Shown: one piece after another, positions 36,612 through 45,853 of the stretch
How positions within the stretch are numbered: the first letter of the stretch is position 1
How the letters are laid out: each line of letters begins with the position of its first letter
The notes under the pieces: generated by a model
What the model was told of the DNA's origin: nothing
Databases searched by the model: none
What the model saw: the letters and a program-made list of their open reading frames with translations, nothing else
Source: Bythopirellula polymerisocia
Lineage (GTDB): Bacteria; Planctomycetota; Planctomycetia; Pirellulales; Lacipirellulaceae
Length of the DNA: 64,000 bases
NCBI RefSeq assembly: GCF_007860015.1
Contig: NZ_SJPS01000003.1
Coordinates: 744,001-808,000 of the forward strand
Reading direction: 5' to 3'
Program-made: the position numbers and the translations under genes

Positions 36612-36676
36612 GAATTTCCTTAAGAAGAGGGTGCACTAAGAGAACAGCGGGCGCAATACCAGACCAACCAAATTGG

Positions 36677-37651
36677 CTAATCCGCTACCTCGACATAGTT
36701 GGCGTATTCTTCGGCCAGGTTAGGAGACTCGCCTTCAGGCGACGCGTGGACGAATACACCATAGCGCAGGCGTAACTTTTCTCCTGGCTTAACATCCACT
36801 TGGCTCTTCTCCCCTTTGCCAAACGCCTCTCGGCCAAACGGGTTTGCCTCTAAGAGTCCATAATCGCGGGCATGAAACCAACTGGGGCGGAAATTGTCGG
36901 GATGACAAAACAAGGTCATTCCGACCTGCTGTCCATCGAGCGTGCCACTGTAGTCGCACCAATCGGCGGTGTTGCCCCAGATTTCGTCACCATTGACGTG
37001 GCCTTCGGAGTCGACCATTTTCCCGTTTCCAGGCGGTATATTCCCTGCCGCTTCCGTCTCCACACGGATTGGTGTGGCTACGCGAAAACCGATACCCATC
37101 TCTTCTTGATCGCCGAAATAAAATTCTTTGTCAGAAGAAAATGTACTGTCCCAGAGTAGTAAATAACCCTCTGGCCGAGGGATTACGGTATAAGTGCACT
37201 CCTCATCGCAAACCGCCTGGCTGGGATCATCTTGATCCAAATAGCGATTGTTGACCGTGAATGAATTCTTCTCTGGAGCTGCTTTCATGGCTATTTGCTT
37301 AACCGGCGCTGCGAGTCGCCAGTAATCGTTTCCACTAATGTCGCCAAACGACATCCACAACCCCGGATGAAAGGTGCCATGGTCCGCCCGATCCTTGCCT
37401 TCGATAGGCGGATAATTGCGCGAAATCTGCGGCGAATCCGGGGTTCGCAGATGTGCAAAATAGGGCCGCGAGATATCATCGTCTTGATAGACGTATTGAG
37501 CGACTTGCTCACCATCAATCTTGACAACTACCTTGCCGTCTTTGCTCGTGTCGAATTCAACATTCCCCTCAGAAGCCTGAGTAGTCGCATGAATTCCGCA
37601 ACTAACGAGAAACGCAACATAGAATAATGGCAACAAACGTTTCAAGGACAT
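36677..37651 (-). CDS. Exported PmoA-like (DUF6807) protein
   Basis: This 324-residue protein has a signal peptide (about 1-26) and the family often labelled PmoA/DUF6807, which is not a methane monooxygenase subunit. Visible marks are QISRNYPPIEGKDRADHGTF, HPGLWMSFGDISGNDYW, FGDQEEMGIGFRV and NFRPSWFHARDYGLLEANPF. The fold is a galactose-mutarotase-like beta-sandwich. Function is unknown, but genes of this family recur in polysaccharide loci. It lies 6 bases downstream of the Gfo/Idh gene. A second copy, fused to a hydrolase, is at 50683. Confidence 0.82.
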   Translation of the reverse strand: MSLKRLLPLFYVAFLVSCGIHATTQASEGNVEFDTSKDGKVVVKIDGEQVAQYVYQDDDISRPYFAHLRTPDSPQISRNYPPIEGKDRADHGTFHPGLWMSFGDISGNDYWRLAAPVKQIAMKAAPEKNSFTVNNRYLDQDDPSQAVCDEECTYTVIPRPEGYLLLWDSTFSSDKEFYFGDQEEMGIGFRVATPIRVETEAAGNIPPGNGKMVDSEGHVNGDEIWGNTADWCDYSGTLDGQQVGMTLFCHPDNFRPSWFHARDYGLLEANPFGREAFGKGEKSQVDVKPGEKLRLRYGVFVHASPEGESPNLAEEYANYVEVAD

Positions 37652-37657
37652 CGTGTA

Positions 37658-38938
37658 TTATACTCCCGTAGGTTTTGCCCAATGGCCTCCATCACGATAC
37701 TGGCGTGATAGCAAACCGTTGGCTGAATTGTCATTGGTAATCTGCTCAGTTGTCGAATCGAAATCCAACGAGTGGCCCGTTCGCAAGGCAATGTTTGCCA
37801 GGTGGATCAGGGCTACACTGCGAAATCCTTCCAAGATATCGGCGCTCGGCTTGCGGCCTGAACGAATAGCATCGACAAAGTTCTCGAAATGCAACAAGGG
37901 AGGTTCTTTTTCGCCTCGTTTCTCTTCAACTACTTTGTTTTGCTCATCATAAATAAGCATTTTGCCGCGTTTGCTCAAGAACATCTTCCCAGCAGTTCCA
38001 AAATATTCGACTCCACTGTCGCAATTGAGTGGATAATTCTTCGTCCAGAGAAGCATCTCGAAAACAATCTGGCGAGGAGTGCGGCCATCTTCGCCAGCGT
38101 ACTCAAAGATACAGGTTGCTGTGTCGGGAAACTGTTGGGCGTCGTCGTAAAAGTATTTACCTCCTAAGGCAACAACCTTCGAGGGCAAAGCATCGATACC
38201 CAATCCCCAGCGTGCATAGTCTATATCGTGGGCACCATCGTTTCCAATGTCTCCCGTGCCGAAGTTATACCACCAATGCCAATCACTGTGGAAGCGGTTC
38301 GTTTGAAAGGGGATCATCTCGGCGGGACCCACCCACATATCATAGTCAACCTCCGCAGGGACCGGAGTAGGCTCAGCGAACCCAATGTTATCACGATGCT
38401 GGATATTCCACGCCTTAGCAACCAAGACGTCGCCGATCACCCCTTCGTGTAGTTTCTGGATGGCCTCGATCGTAAAGGGTGTGCTCCGCTGCTGGGTGCC
38501 GTGTTGCACGACGACGTTGTTTTCTCGAGCTGCTTTCAGGAGCAATTGGGCCTCGCGGAAATTGTGGCTGCACGGTTTCTCGACATAGACATGCTTACCC
38601 GCCTCACATGCCAGAATTGCTGCCGGGGCATGCCAATGATCGGGAGTCGCAATCACTACTGCATCGATTGCCGGGTCGTCGAGGATGCGACGCAGATCGG
38701 TGACGGCATGCGCCGCGTCGACACCCGATTTTTCGGCGGCAACTGCAAGCCGACTCTTGTCGGGATCGCAAACATAGTCAGCACCCTCGAAAAACCAACG
38801 GCCACGCTGTCCACAGCCGATGAGTCCCCACCTAACTCGTTCATTGGCCCCAGCTGCCTGAAGTCGAGGAGTCAAACCGGCCACGGCAGCGCCGACGCCC
38901 ATTTTTTTAAGAAAAGACCTGCGAGTAGTATTTGGCAC
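37658..38938 (-). CDS. Tat-exported Gfo/Idh/MocA family oxidoreductase
   Basis: This 426-residue NAD(P)-dependent oxidoreductase has a clear twin-arginine signal (RRSFLKKMGVGAAVAGL). The Rossmann segment is VRWGLIGCGQRGRWF, followed by VVIATPDHWHAPAAI and the catalytic lysine motif HVYVEKPCSHN. It presumably oxidises a sugar or inositol-like compound outside the cytoplasm. It is in the same minus-strand run as the 3-hydroxyisobutyrate-type dehydrogenase, PmoA-like protein and symporter. The specific substrate is not evident. Confidence 0.9.
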   Translation of the reverse strand: MPNTTRRSFLKKMGVGAAVAGLTPRLQAAGANERVRWGLIGCGQRGRWFFEGADYVCDPDKSRLAVAAEKSGVDAAHAVTDLRRILDDPAIDAVVIATPDHWHAPAAILACEAGKHVYVEKPCSHNFREAQLLLKAARENNVVVQHGTQQRSTPFTIEAIQKLHEGVIGDVLVAKAWNIQHRDNIGFAEPTPVPAEVDYDMWVGPAEMIPFQTNRFHSDWHWWYNFGTGDIGNDGAHDIDYARWGLGIDALPSKVVALGGKYFYDDAQQFPDTATCIFEYAGEDGRTPRQIVFEMLLWTKNYPLNCDSGVEYFGTAGKMFLSKRGKMLIYDEQNKVVEEKRGEKEPPLLHFENFVDAIRSGRKPSADILEGFRSVALIHLANIALRTGHSLDFDSTTEQITNDNSANGLLSRQYRDGGHWAKPTGV

Positions 38939-39012
38939 GATTGCTCCTTCGAGATTTGGGAAAAGATGGCGGCTTGCCGGAACTCATGTGACTCGTTCCG
39001 ACCTGCAATCAC

Positions 39013-39942
39013 TCAACTCGTAATTTCTGCCTGCAGACGAACCGCCTCTTCGATCGCCTTGATGATGATACAGTTGTCACGATCACCGAATCCGAGAGCC
39101 TCGGCTTGCTCCAGCAGCTGCAAATGTAAATTCGACAAAGGGAGCGTGATTCCTGCGCGTTCAGATTCAGTCAACATCAGCCGCACATCCTTGGTATGCT
39201 GCGAGAGTTTGGCCTGGGTCGAGAAATCGCTATCGACCATCTTTTGTCCTTTTACGTCCATGACGATGGAATAGGCATTGCCATCTTTTAACACGTCCAA
39301 CGCATTTTGCATGGGTACGCCGATAGCCTCTGCGAAGAGCAAGCCCTCGGCCAGTGCCACCCGATTGAGACCTAATACCAGGTTATTGACCAATTTCATT
39401 TTGGCAGCAGAACCCCACGGCCCCACAAAGTGTGACTTGCCAGCCAGACAATCGAAGAGATCGCGGCAGGCATGGTAGGCTTCTTCGGGCCCAGCAACAA
39501 TTGCCAAGGCTTCCCCTTGCCGGGTTTGTTCGCTCGAGGCGGCAATCGGAGATTCAAGGTAGTGGACATCGCTTTTCGCCAGTCGCTTGCCCAATGCCAA
39601 GGTCTCAGTTGGATCGCCGGTGGTGGTGTCAATAATTATCTGTCCGGCTCGCAACCCAGGTTCCAGTTTGTCGAGCACCGCATCGACGATGTCTGAGGTA
39701 TACAGACTGACTACCACTCGATCACACTCAATAAATGGATTGTCTGACCAATGGGCTCCAAGTTCGATCAGCGGAATCGCTTTCTCTTGGGTACGGTTAT
39801 AGACAAACACCGGGTAGCCAGCAGCTAGCAGCCGCTCGCAGAGAGCCGTGCCGAGCAATCCTAGACCGATCACACCGACTGGCTCTAATGGGGAACCATT
39901 GCGCGAATTGACAATTCGAAGTGAATCTGCGTTTCGAGTCAT
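39013..39942 (-). CDS. NAD(P)-dependent beta-hydroxyacid dehydrogenase
   Basis: This 309-residue protein is of the 3-hydroxyisobutyrate dehydrogenase family, which includes tartronate semialdehyde reductase and 6-phosphogluconate-type enzymes. The Rossmann motif VGVIGLGLLGTALCERLLAA is near residue 22. The catalytic lysine lies in AAKMKLVNNL, and IDTTTGDP/SPIAASSEQTRQGEA match substrate-binding motifs. In a sugar-acid setting it could reduce tartronate semialdehyde. The ATG at 39942 is used, and the longer frame to 40107 runs through the operator region. It is first in its operon. Confidence 0.88.
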   Translation of the reverse strand: MTRNADSLRIVNSRNGSPLEPVGVIGLGLLGTALCERLLAAGYPVFVYNRTQEKAIPLIELGAHWSDNPFIECDRVVVSLYTSDIVDAVLDKLEPGLRAGQIIIDTTTGDPTETLALGKRLAKSDVHYLESPIAASSEQTRQGEALAIVAGPEEAYHACRDLFDCLAGKSHFVGPWGSAAKMKLVNNLVLGLNRVALAEGLLFAEAIGVPMQNALDVLKDGNAYSIVMDVKGQKMVDSDFSTQAKLSQHTKDVRLMLTESERAGITLPLSNLHLQLLEQAEALGFGDRDNCIIIKAIEEAVRLQAEITS

Positions 39943-40373
39943 GATAGGTCTTGTGGGTAGGCGTCTACGAAAAGGCAACAGACAAAAGCAGTCTCTCAGT
40001 CTAATGCAAAATACCGGCTCGATCAGCAGCCAATCCTTAAGATTCCCTGGAACGTCTGAGAATGCCAAGCGCGAACTGCCATTTCCTAATATGCAAATAT
40101 GATTCATGCAGAATCAACCAAGGCGGAGAGCGTTTTCTAAATTTTTTACTTGCAATCGCTAGAGAATCGCTACAACATAGAACATAGTGAAGCTGAGTGA
40201 CTCAAGTTGCATTGGCAATCGACAACTGAAACTCTTCCATGTTATCTAATTTCAAACTCTTTTAGGAAAGATCGAAACGACTGTGTGATTTTTACTGGCT
40301 TCAATCCAATCTTGATTTGAAGCAAGCTACTGTGTTGTGACTAACCCTTTTCGAAACTCTGGAGGAATGACTA
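39943..40373. other. Divergent regulatory region, dehydrogenase operon / PEP-CTERM gene
   Basis: This 431-base non-coding region contains motif copy 3 near the minus-strand operon. On the plus strand TCGACA (40219-40224) and TTATCT (40242-40247), 17 apart, could be a weak promoter for the PEP-CTERM gene. Confidence 0.5.
40081..40098 (+). promoter_or_regulatory. Candidate operator, copy 3 (ATTTCCTAATATGCAAAT)
   Basis: This is the third copy of the RTTTCCKAAWDYRCHAAT motif. It lies 139 bases before the dehydrogenase start and about 275 before the divergent PEP-CTERM gene. Confidence 0.55.
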
Positions 40374-41150
40374 ATGACGAAGAAATTTTGGTTCGCACTT
40401 TTTGCGGCAGGACTGCTGGTTGCCCCTGTTGCTCGGGCAACAACGAGCATTTCTTATTTTCAGGCACAAGATCCTGCTGTGGCGACGCACATCGACAAGA
40501 CGGACTACAGCGCTGCTGGCTTGAATATCGGACAAGATGGCTACCTATTCTTTAATTTTGGAGCGACAACTCCTAATACGAATAGTCCGGTCGGCCAAGA
40601 CGCCGCTAATACTTTGCCATCGTGGCTTTCTGTAGACTTCGATCCTCTTAGTCCAGACTATTCATTCGGCGATGACCCTGGATTTGAAGCGTTTTCTGAA
40701 GGCGGTAATACCCCGTGGAATTTTCTGACGCTACCGGATGGTCTCAATGGCCTCTCTGGCGCGTTAGTTGACCCCAAAGCAGCGAACAACTCCAATAATG
40801 CGATTAAGAATATCGGTGTTGTGGGGAATCCCCCTCCTGCATTTTGGTTGCACGTTGTCGCAGATAACACGAATGGGCAGTACAACTCTCAGGATCGAAT
40901 CCGTGCCCGCGAGGACGTAAGTGGGGCAAGTGTCAATCTACGCAATCTTACCTTCAATGGAATTGCGGATGTTTACTCTTATTACTATCAAGGAGTTGCA
41001 GCTGGAGACATAATTAAATTGCAGCTCAATTCAGGTGTTGCAGGTGTCAACGCTTCGATCGCTGGCATCATGGTTGACGCAGTCCCCGAACCATCCAGCA
41101 TCGCTCTGCTTGGGTTGGCTATGGGCCTGGCTTGCCTCCGGCGGAGGTAG
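40374..41150 (+). CDS. PEP-CTERM sorted exported protein
   Basis: This 258-residue secreted protein has a signal peptide (about 1-22, ending APVARA) and a C-terminal sorting tail VPEPSSIALLGLAMG followed by a basic LRRR end, the PEP-CTERM signal that exosortase-type systems process. The middle is low in recognisable motifs, rich in Asn, Asp and Gly. A strong ribosome-binding site (GGAGGA at 40361-40366) precedes ATG 40374. A good intrinsic terminator follows. It probably ends up at the cell surface or in extracellular matrix. Confidence 0.86.
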   Translation: MTKKFWFALFAAGLLVAPVARATTSISYFQAQDPAVATHIDKTDYSAAGLNIGQDGYLFFNFGATTPNTNSPVGQDAANTLPSWLSVDFDPLSPDYSFGDDPGFEAFSEGGNTPWNFLTLPDGLNGLSGALVDPKAANNSNNAIKNIGVVGNPPPAFWLHVVADNTNGQYNSQDRIRAREDVSGASVNLRNLTFNGIADVYSYYYQGVAAGDIIKLQLNSGVAGVNASIAGIMVDAVPEPSSIALLGLAMGLACLRRR

Positions 41151-41487
41151 GCGAACGTCCCTTCGAAATTAACGAGACCTTAACAGACACCTCGGCTACG
41201 CGATGTAGTCGAGGTGTTCTTGTTTGCGCATTCGGCAAATGTTGCGTTGCCGAAAACGTATAGCGAAATAGTGGGGTTCGGAGTTTCGGCAACTGCTGGT
41301 AGTCTCTTAAGCAATCGTCGCAATAGCCGTTACGAAAACTTGACTGGCAACTTTCAAATGGTTAACTTATAAGTGGGGCGTAGATGCCCACTTATCAGTT
41401 CATAGGAGGGTCTCGGGGAAGCTTACCAATTCTTCTCTCGGCCCGCGATTGAGCCTTATCACTCTACTAAATCGGGGAGGTTGTGCC
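41151..41487. other. Intergenic region between PEP-CTERM and DUF1559 genes
   Basis: This 337-base region holds the terminator at 41187-41217, TTGACT at 41340 as a possible -35, and an inverted repeat (TAAGTGGG / CCCACTTA, 41369-41393) in the likely leader of the DUF1559 gene. Confidence 0.5.
41187..41217 (+). terminator. Intrinsic terminator after the PEP-CTERM gene
   Basis: A 13-bp stem (ACACCTCGGCTAC with GTAGTCGAGGTGT, one G-U pair) closes a 5-base loop and is followed by TCTTGTTTG on the plus strand. Confidence 0.7.
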
Positions 41488-42528
41488 GTGGCCAGACACA
41501 CAAAACGTGGATTTACGTTGGTTGAGTTGTTAGTGGTAATTGCCATCATTGGGGTCCTGGTGGCCCTTCTGCTGCCAGCGATTCAGGCGGCCCGTGAATC
41601 GGCCCGCCGGGCACAGTGCACCAATCATTTGAAGAATATCGGGTTGGCAATTCAAAACCATCACGATACCTACAAGCGGATACCCAACTCGCGGAGGCAG
41701 TTCGACTATATCACTTGGGCGGCTGAGTTGTGGCCATTCTTAGAGGCGGGGAACATCTCTCAAACTTGGAATCGAACAAAGACTTATTACCATCAGACCG
41801 ATGCGGCTCGTACGGCTCAGGTGTCAGTCTATTTTTGTCCCTCTCGGCGAGCACCTCCCCAGGTAAGCATTACGGGGGACAATGATGAAGGGAACGCGGG
41901 CGGTACCAACGTCCCAGGTGGCTTAGCTGATTTTGCTTGTAACACGGGTGATACCTCTCCAGATGCCTCGGACAACGACAATACCTACGAAAGAAGTGAT
42001 GGATCCTTGAAAGAACCCACAGGGCCTTTTCGCTTCTCAGGCCACGGGGGTGATGCTGAAGGAGCCAGCAAGAATGATAACAATGATGTCGATCTCAGCA
42101 AAATTAGCTTGGAATACAAGGTTACATTTGCCCAGATCACGGATGGACTTTCTAATACAGTATTTGTCGGTGAAAAACATGTCCCCACGGATGGACCCAA
42201 TGGAAGTTGGTTTGGACACATAGCAGCCAAGGACAACTCAATTTACAACCCCGACTTCTGGAGCAGCATTGGTCGCAAGGGAGGGCACTTGGCTCCGATT
42301 GCCAGTCCCAATGATGGCTCGGAGGGAGGTCAAGCAATGTCAGAATGGAATAAGAATTTTGGCAGTTGGCACCCAGGCATCTGCCAGTTTGTCTTTGGTG
42401 ATGGAAGCGTCCGTTCAGTCAATGTTGACATCGACCTCTATATGCTGGGTCAGATATGCAATAAGTCGGACGGAAAGATTGTGGACCTCTATGGAAAGGG
42501 AGAACCTTTTCCAGAAACACAATATTGA
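41488..42528 (+). CDS. DUF1559 type II-pseudopilin-like protein
   Basis: This 346-residue protein begins with a prepilin-like N-terminus ([20 protein letters not shown]) containing the G/A-F-T-L-x-E processing site and a single membrane helix. A DUF1559 domain follows ([22 protein letters not shown], then the C-terminal [10 protein letters not shown] motif). The family is greatly expanded in planctomycetes and is thought to form pilin-like or surface structures. The GTG at 41488 is chosen because GGGAGG lies 7 bases upstream. The TTG at 41449 is an alternative. It heads a three-gene cassette with the lipoprotein and PEP-CTERM genes. Confidence 0.88.
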   Translation: MARHTKRGFTLVELLVVIAIIGVLVALLLPAIQAARESARRAQCTNHLKNIGLAIQNHHDTYKRIPNSRRQFDYITWAAELWPFLEAGNISQTWNRTKTYYHQTDAARTAQVSVYFCPSRRAPPQVSITGDNDEGNAGGTNVPGGLADFACNTGDTSPDASDNDNTYERSDGSLKEPTGPFRFSGHGGDAEGASKNDNNDVDLSKISLEYKVTFAQITDGLSNTVFVGEKHVPTDGPNGSWFGHIAAKDNSIYNPDFWSSIGRKGGHLAPIASPNDGSEGGQAMSEWNKNFGSWHPGICQFVFGDGSVRSVNVDIDLYMLGQICNKSDGKIVDLYGKGEPFPETQY

Positions 42529-42605
42529 TAGTGGTTTTGCTTATTTATCCGTAAGAGTTTGATCCTCTTACTCTGAGGTTCTTAGGAATTGGGAGAACGC
42601 AAAGT

Positions 42606-43070
42606 TTGTCAAAGAGGCATTGTCTGTCAACGTTTTACTTCGGAATGGTTCTTAGCGGAACTTGCTTCCTCATGAGCTGTGGAAAGTCCCATGTGGCTAC
42701 TTACCCAGTCAGAGGCGATGTCGTATTCAAAGATGGATCAACCCTTGAAAGGGGAGGCCGTGTCGTATTTCAACTTGTCGGATCAGATCCGATGATTACT
42801 GCCAAAGGCTACTTTGAATCAGACGGCAAGTTTGAACTAACAACCTATTCGAAAGGCGACGGCGCTCCGGCGGGTGAATATGAGGTAATGGTCGTTCCAA
42901 CGGTTCCTGATGACAAAGGAGAAATGTCTGAACGCGAATACCTGAAAGCAATGAATCCAATTGATATCCGTTTCAAGAACGCAAAGAGTTCTGGCCTCAA
43001 GTTTACCGTTTCCCCCGAGACTTCTCCTCACGAGTTTCGTATCGAAGTAACTCGCCCTAGGAAACGTTAA
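42606..43070 (+). CDS. Small lipoprotein, DUF1559-associated
   Basis: This 154-residue protein starts at TTG (GGAG nine bases upstream). A signal ends in the lipobox LMSC (Cys near residue 25), so it is probably lipidated. The mature part is a small beta-sandwich of the transthyretin/carboxypeptidase-regulatory type (YPVRGDVVFKDGS, GYFESDGKFELTTY, GAPAGEYEVMV). Proteins like this regularly follow DUF1559 genes in planctomycetes. The specific role is unknown. Confidence 0.8.
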   Translation: MSKRHCLSTFYFGMVLSGTCFLMSCGKSHVATYPVRGDVVFKDGSTLERGGRVVFQLVGSDPMITAKGYFESDGKFELTTYSKGDGAPAGEYEVMVVPTVPDDKGEMSEREYLKAMNPIDIRFKNAKSSGLKFTVSPETSPHEFRIEVTRPRKR

Positions 43071-43167
43071 AGCTACTTTAGTTGTTATCAATCCCTTCGA
43101 CGCTTTTCCATGATTTTGTTTTGTATCGACCTCAGCAGTACTATTCACCATAGAGGCAACATTTGAA

Positions 43168-44712
43168 ATGACTCGGCAACAATCTTTGATTACATACGCA
43201 AGTTCGATCGCAATCTGTTTTGCATGGGCTATTCCTGGGGTTTTCGCAGGGGTTAGCTATCTCAACCCTGCAGGGGGTTGGCGATACACCTACGATGGAA
43301 CTTTCAATCCAGGTGTGACAGACGGAGTAGCAGGGACCGGTGACGACAAGTTCATTGGCGATTTCGGTCCGGCTGGCTTCGGTGGAAAGGATTTTTCAAC
43401 GAATCCGTCCGGGGAAGATGTGTATGGTCTCGACGGTACTTGGTATCACGATCAGGGTGACAAGTGGGACGGCACGGCTCCCGGGGATCCGCTGTCAGAT
43501 CCCTCCGTCTCTGCCAGCCCGCCTGTTTCACTCACTGGCAAGCAAGGAACTTCACCCGGTGGAGCAGGATCATTTACCGAAGGCTCCACCAATTACATCC
43601 GAGTTCAAGATGCCGGTAACCCTGAACCCCATGGCTGGATTCAAGGTCTCTCGGATCCCAATTTGACCTACCCCACAGATCCTACCCCTCCCCACGAGCC
43701 GATCAACAGCAACCGCCGGGTCTATTTCGGCCACGACATGACTCAGGATTCTCAAGATCCCATGAATGAGTTGGTCTTAACCGCCACAGGAATCACTGTC
43801 TCATTCCGCATGAGGATTCCCAATAGCGGGCCACTGGATGACATCTATTTGGAGGTCGATGGCGATGATCCAGATACCGATCCCGATGTAGTACCCTGGT
43901 TTCAGGATGCTCCTAATGGGCATGGCACCCCAATGACAAATGGGAGAGGAACGCTTAATATCTCACAGAATTCCCCCACGAATGAGGATACTTCGGTGGG
44001 GTTTTCATTGGTAAACAGTACTGATATCACGACATTCTGTGGAGCAAATACTGGCTCCCTCTGCACTGGAACTGGCAGTGGCGGTTTGATCATGAATAAT
44101 CTCAATGGAGACGCCCCATCCAATTTTATCGATTCCGAAAGTGGCGGCGCGCTTAATATTTTGGAAATCGATGACAATCAACTCAATGAATGGAATGAAT
44201 TCTGGATCACCATGGAGAACAATGCTGGGCTCCCTGGAAACATTCAAGTCAAGGTTTACATGAATGGTTCTTTGACGCCTAGCACTTTTCAAGTGACATT
44301 GGCGGCGAATAACAACTCCGTATATGCCCAAGAAGACAATCCATTTCTTGAATTCGGAATCAGCACCAACGACGGCTTTGGTTCCCTTGACATGGATTTT
44401 CTGTCCTACCAAATCGGCGTGATTGCTCCCTTGGCTGCACCGGTCGAGAACGCAGACTTCGATGGCGACGGCGACGTTGATGGGAGAGACTTCTTGATCT
44501 GGCAGCGCGGCTATAACATTGGAACGACTGCTGCTCAAGGCGATGCTAATGGCGACAATATGGTAAACGCCGCCGATCTAGCAATCTGGAAAACCCAATA
44601 CGGCACCCCACCCTTGAGCGCTACATTTGCCAGCGTACCGGAGCCTAGCGCGATGGTGCTTGTTTTCGTCTCGGCGTTCTCGTGTGCTTTCTCTCGGCGA
44701 CGGCGTCCATAA
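43168..44712 (+). CDS. PEP-CTERM surface protein with dockerin-like calcium repeats
   Basis: This 514-residue secreted protein has an N-terminal signal (about 1-28, ending PGVFAG). The body is Asp/Gly/Pro-rich with an apparent jelly-roll-like middle. Near the C-terminus are two calcium-binding dockerin-type units (DFDGDGDVDGRDFLIWQRG and DANGDNMVNAADLAIWKTQYG), then the sorting tail VPEPSAMVLVFVSAF and a basic end. Dockerin-PEP-CTERM proteins are typical of Pirellulales. Here it may be a surface component of the DUF1559 cassette or a polysaccharide-binding protein of the island. Confidence 0.86.
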   Translation: MTRQQSLITYASSIAICFAWAIPGVFAGVSYLNPAGGWRYTYDGTFNPGVTDGVAGTGDDKFIGDFGPAGFGGKDFSTNPSGEDVYGLDGTWYHDQGDKWDGTAPGDPLSDPSVSASPPVSLTGKQGTSPGGAGSFTEGSTNYIRVQDAGNPEPHGWIQGLSDPNLTYPTDPTPPHEPINSNRRVYFGHDMTQDSQDPMNELVLTATGITVSFRMRIPNSGPLDDIYLEVDGDDPDTDPDVVPWFQDAPNGHGTPMTNGRGTLNISQNSPTNEDTSVGFSLVNSTDITTFCGANTGSLCTGTGSGGLIMNNLNGDAPSNFIDSESGGALNILEIDDNQLNEWNEFWITMENNAGLPGNIQVKVYMNGSLTPSTFQVTLAANNNSVYAQEDNPFLEFGISTNDGFGSLDMDFLSYQIGVIAPLAAPVENADFDGDGDVDGRDFLIWQRGYNIGTTAAQGDANGDNMVNAADLAIWKTQYGTPPLSATFASVPEPSAMVLVFVSAFSCAFSRRRRP

Positions 44713-44742
44713 TTAGCGGTATTGTGGGCATTGCTCACGCTA

Positions 44743-45843
44743 CTACTTTACAGGTACTTCGACCTCATACACCTGGGCGAAGCCCTGTTGATCCGATGTG
44801 AATATTACGCGCCGTCCCTCCGGCGAGAAGTTCGGGTGGGGATGAGTATGCTGCGGGGCATAAGCCTCGACGGGGCCGTCGTCGTAGGGGCAGTGGTCGT
44901 TTCGCCAATGGTCGCCCACATTACTAGCATTCGACGCGCATAAGCTCTCGATGGGGCCACATTCTTGGCGAGGATCGCAGAGAATCAAGCCGACATCCGG
45001 GTTGGTTGTGTCGGCCACCAACTGGGTGCCCGCACGGTTGACCATCGGATGCCAGGCATTCGTGCGGACAATCCAGCGAACGTCGCCACTGTCGATGTTG
45101 ATGGCCATGACTCCGTGGGGCCAGTTGGTCGTGACTATTTCGCGCGTGCCTGTGAGCCAAGTCTCGTGGACGATCCATTCCTTGCGAGCAGCATCGCGAT
45201 GATAGACGAGCCGATTCTCGCTGCCATCGCGGCGGATAGTCCAGATACGCTCTTCATGGGGACCGGCATAGCGTAAGAGGGACGCGTCATCGGGATGGAA
45301 CTGAGGATGAGCAATTGTGGCGCGTTCCAGTATCACCGTGTCTTCACCAGTTTGAACGTCGATAACATGCAGCCGAAACTTGTTCTCAACCTTGACGTAC
45401 ACACACCACCAGCGGTTGTCGGTGCTAAGGCTAGTGGTTCCCATGGAGGCGCCGACCATGCCTGGCTGTCGAATTGGTGTTTCTCCTAAGGTGGCGACCT
45501 GTTCTTCTCGCATAGCTTCCAGGTCGACTCGCCAAGCGGCATTGCCTGCGGTGTAGTAGGCGTGTCGACCGTTCCACGCGGGATGGCAGGACCACTCGTT
45601 GAGGTCAGGACGATCTGAGATCTGAACGATTGCACCTCCTGGACGATCCTCAAAGTATAGCTGTGGTAATCCTGTACGATGTGAGACAAAAAAAAGCCGC
45701 TCCCCTGAGTCGTCGTAGGCAGGAATATAATAGAAGGGATGATGGTGGATCGCTGAAAAGGAAGTGACCTGCCTGATCGCGACCCCCGTGCGAGAATCGC
45801 GAACCATGTGACTTTCACTAGGATAGGTGGAACCTAGGGGCAT
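44743..45843 (-). CDS. Oligogalacturonate-lyase-like beta-propeller protein
   Basis: This 366-residue protein has no obvious signal peptide. It resembles the seven-bladed propeller oligogalacturonate lyases (Pfam Pectate_lyase22) that split unsaturated or saturated digalacturonate by beta-elimination. Family-like segments are RQVTSFSAIHHHPFYYIPAY, WSCHPAWNGRHAYYT, IAHPQFHPDD and the C-terminal HTHPHPNFSPEGRRVIFTSD, rich in the metal-ligand histidines. A related TolB-like sensor fold is possible. It is downstream of the amidohydrolase (10 bases) in the dapA-like operon and convergent with the PEP-CTERM gene. Confidence 0.78.
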   Translation of the reverse strand: MPLGSTYPSESHMVRDSRTGVAIRQVTSFSAIHHHPFYYIPAYDDSGERLFFVSHRTGLPQLYFEDRPGGAIVQISDRPDLNEWSCHPAWNGRHAYYTAGNAAWRVDLEAMREEQVATLGETPIRQPGMVGASMGTTSLSTDNRWWCVYVKVENKFRLHVIDVQTGEDTVILERATIAHPQFHPDDASLLRYAGPHEERIWTIRRDGSENRLVYHRDAARKEWIVHETWLTGTREIVTTNWPHGVMAINIDSGDVRWIVRTNAWHPMVNRAGTQLVADTTNPDVGLILCDPRQECGPIESLCASNASNVGDHWRNDHCPYDDGPVEAYAPQHTHPHPNFSPEGRRVIFTSDQQGFAQVYEVEVPVK

Positions 45844-45853
45844 CGTTCAGCAC

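Noticed and set aside
36677..37651. Reading PmoA as particulate methane monooxygenase subunit A
   Set aside because: The protein is a soluble exported beta-sandwich of the DUF6807 type, with no membrane helices or copper-site pattern. The shared name is misleading.
38501..39274. A 257-codon open frame on the plus strand
   Set aside because: It is antisense to the Gfo/Idh gene and the dehydrogenase gene, both of which are strongly recognised. Its protein is compositionally odd.
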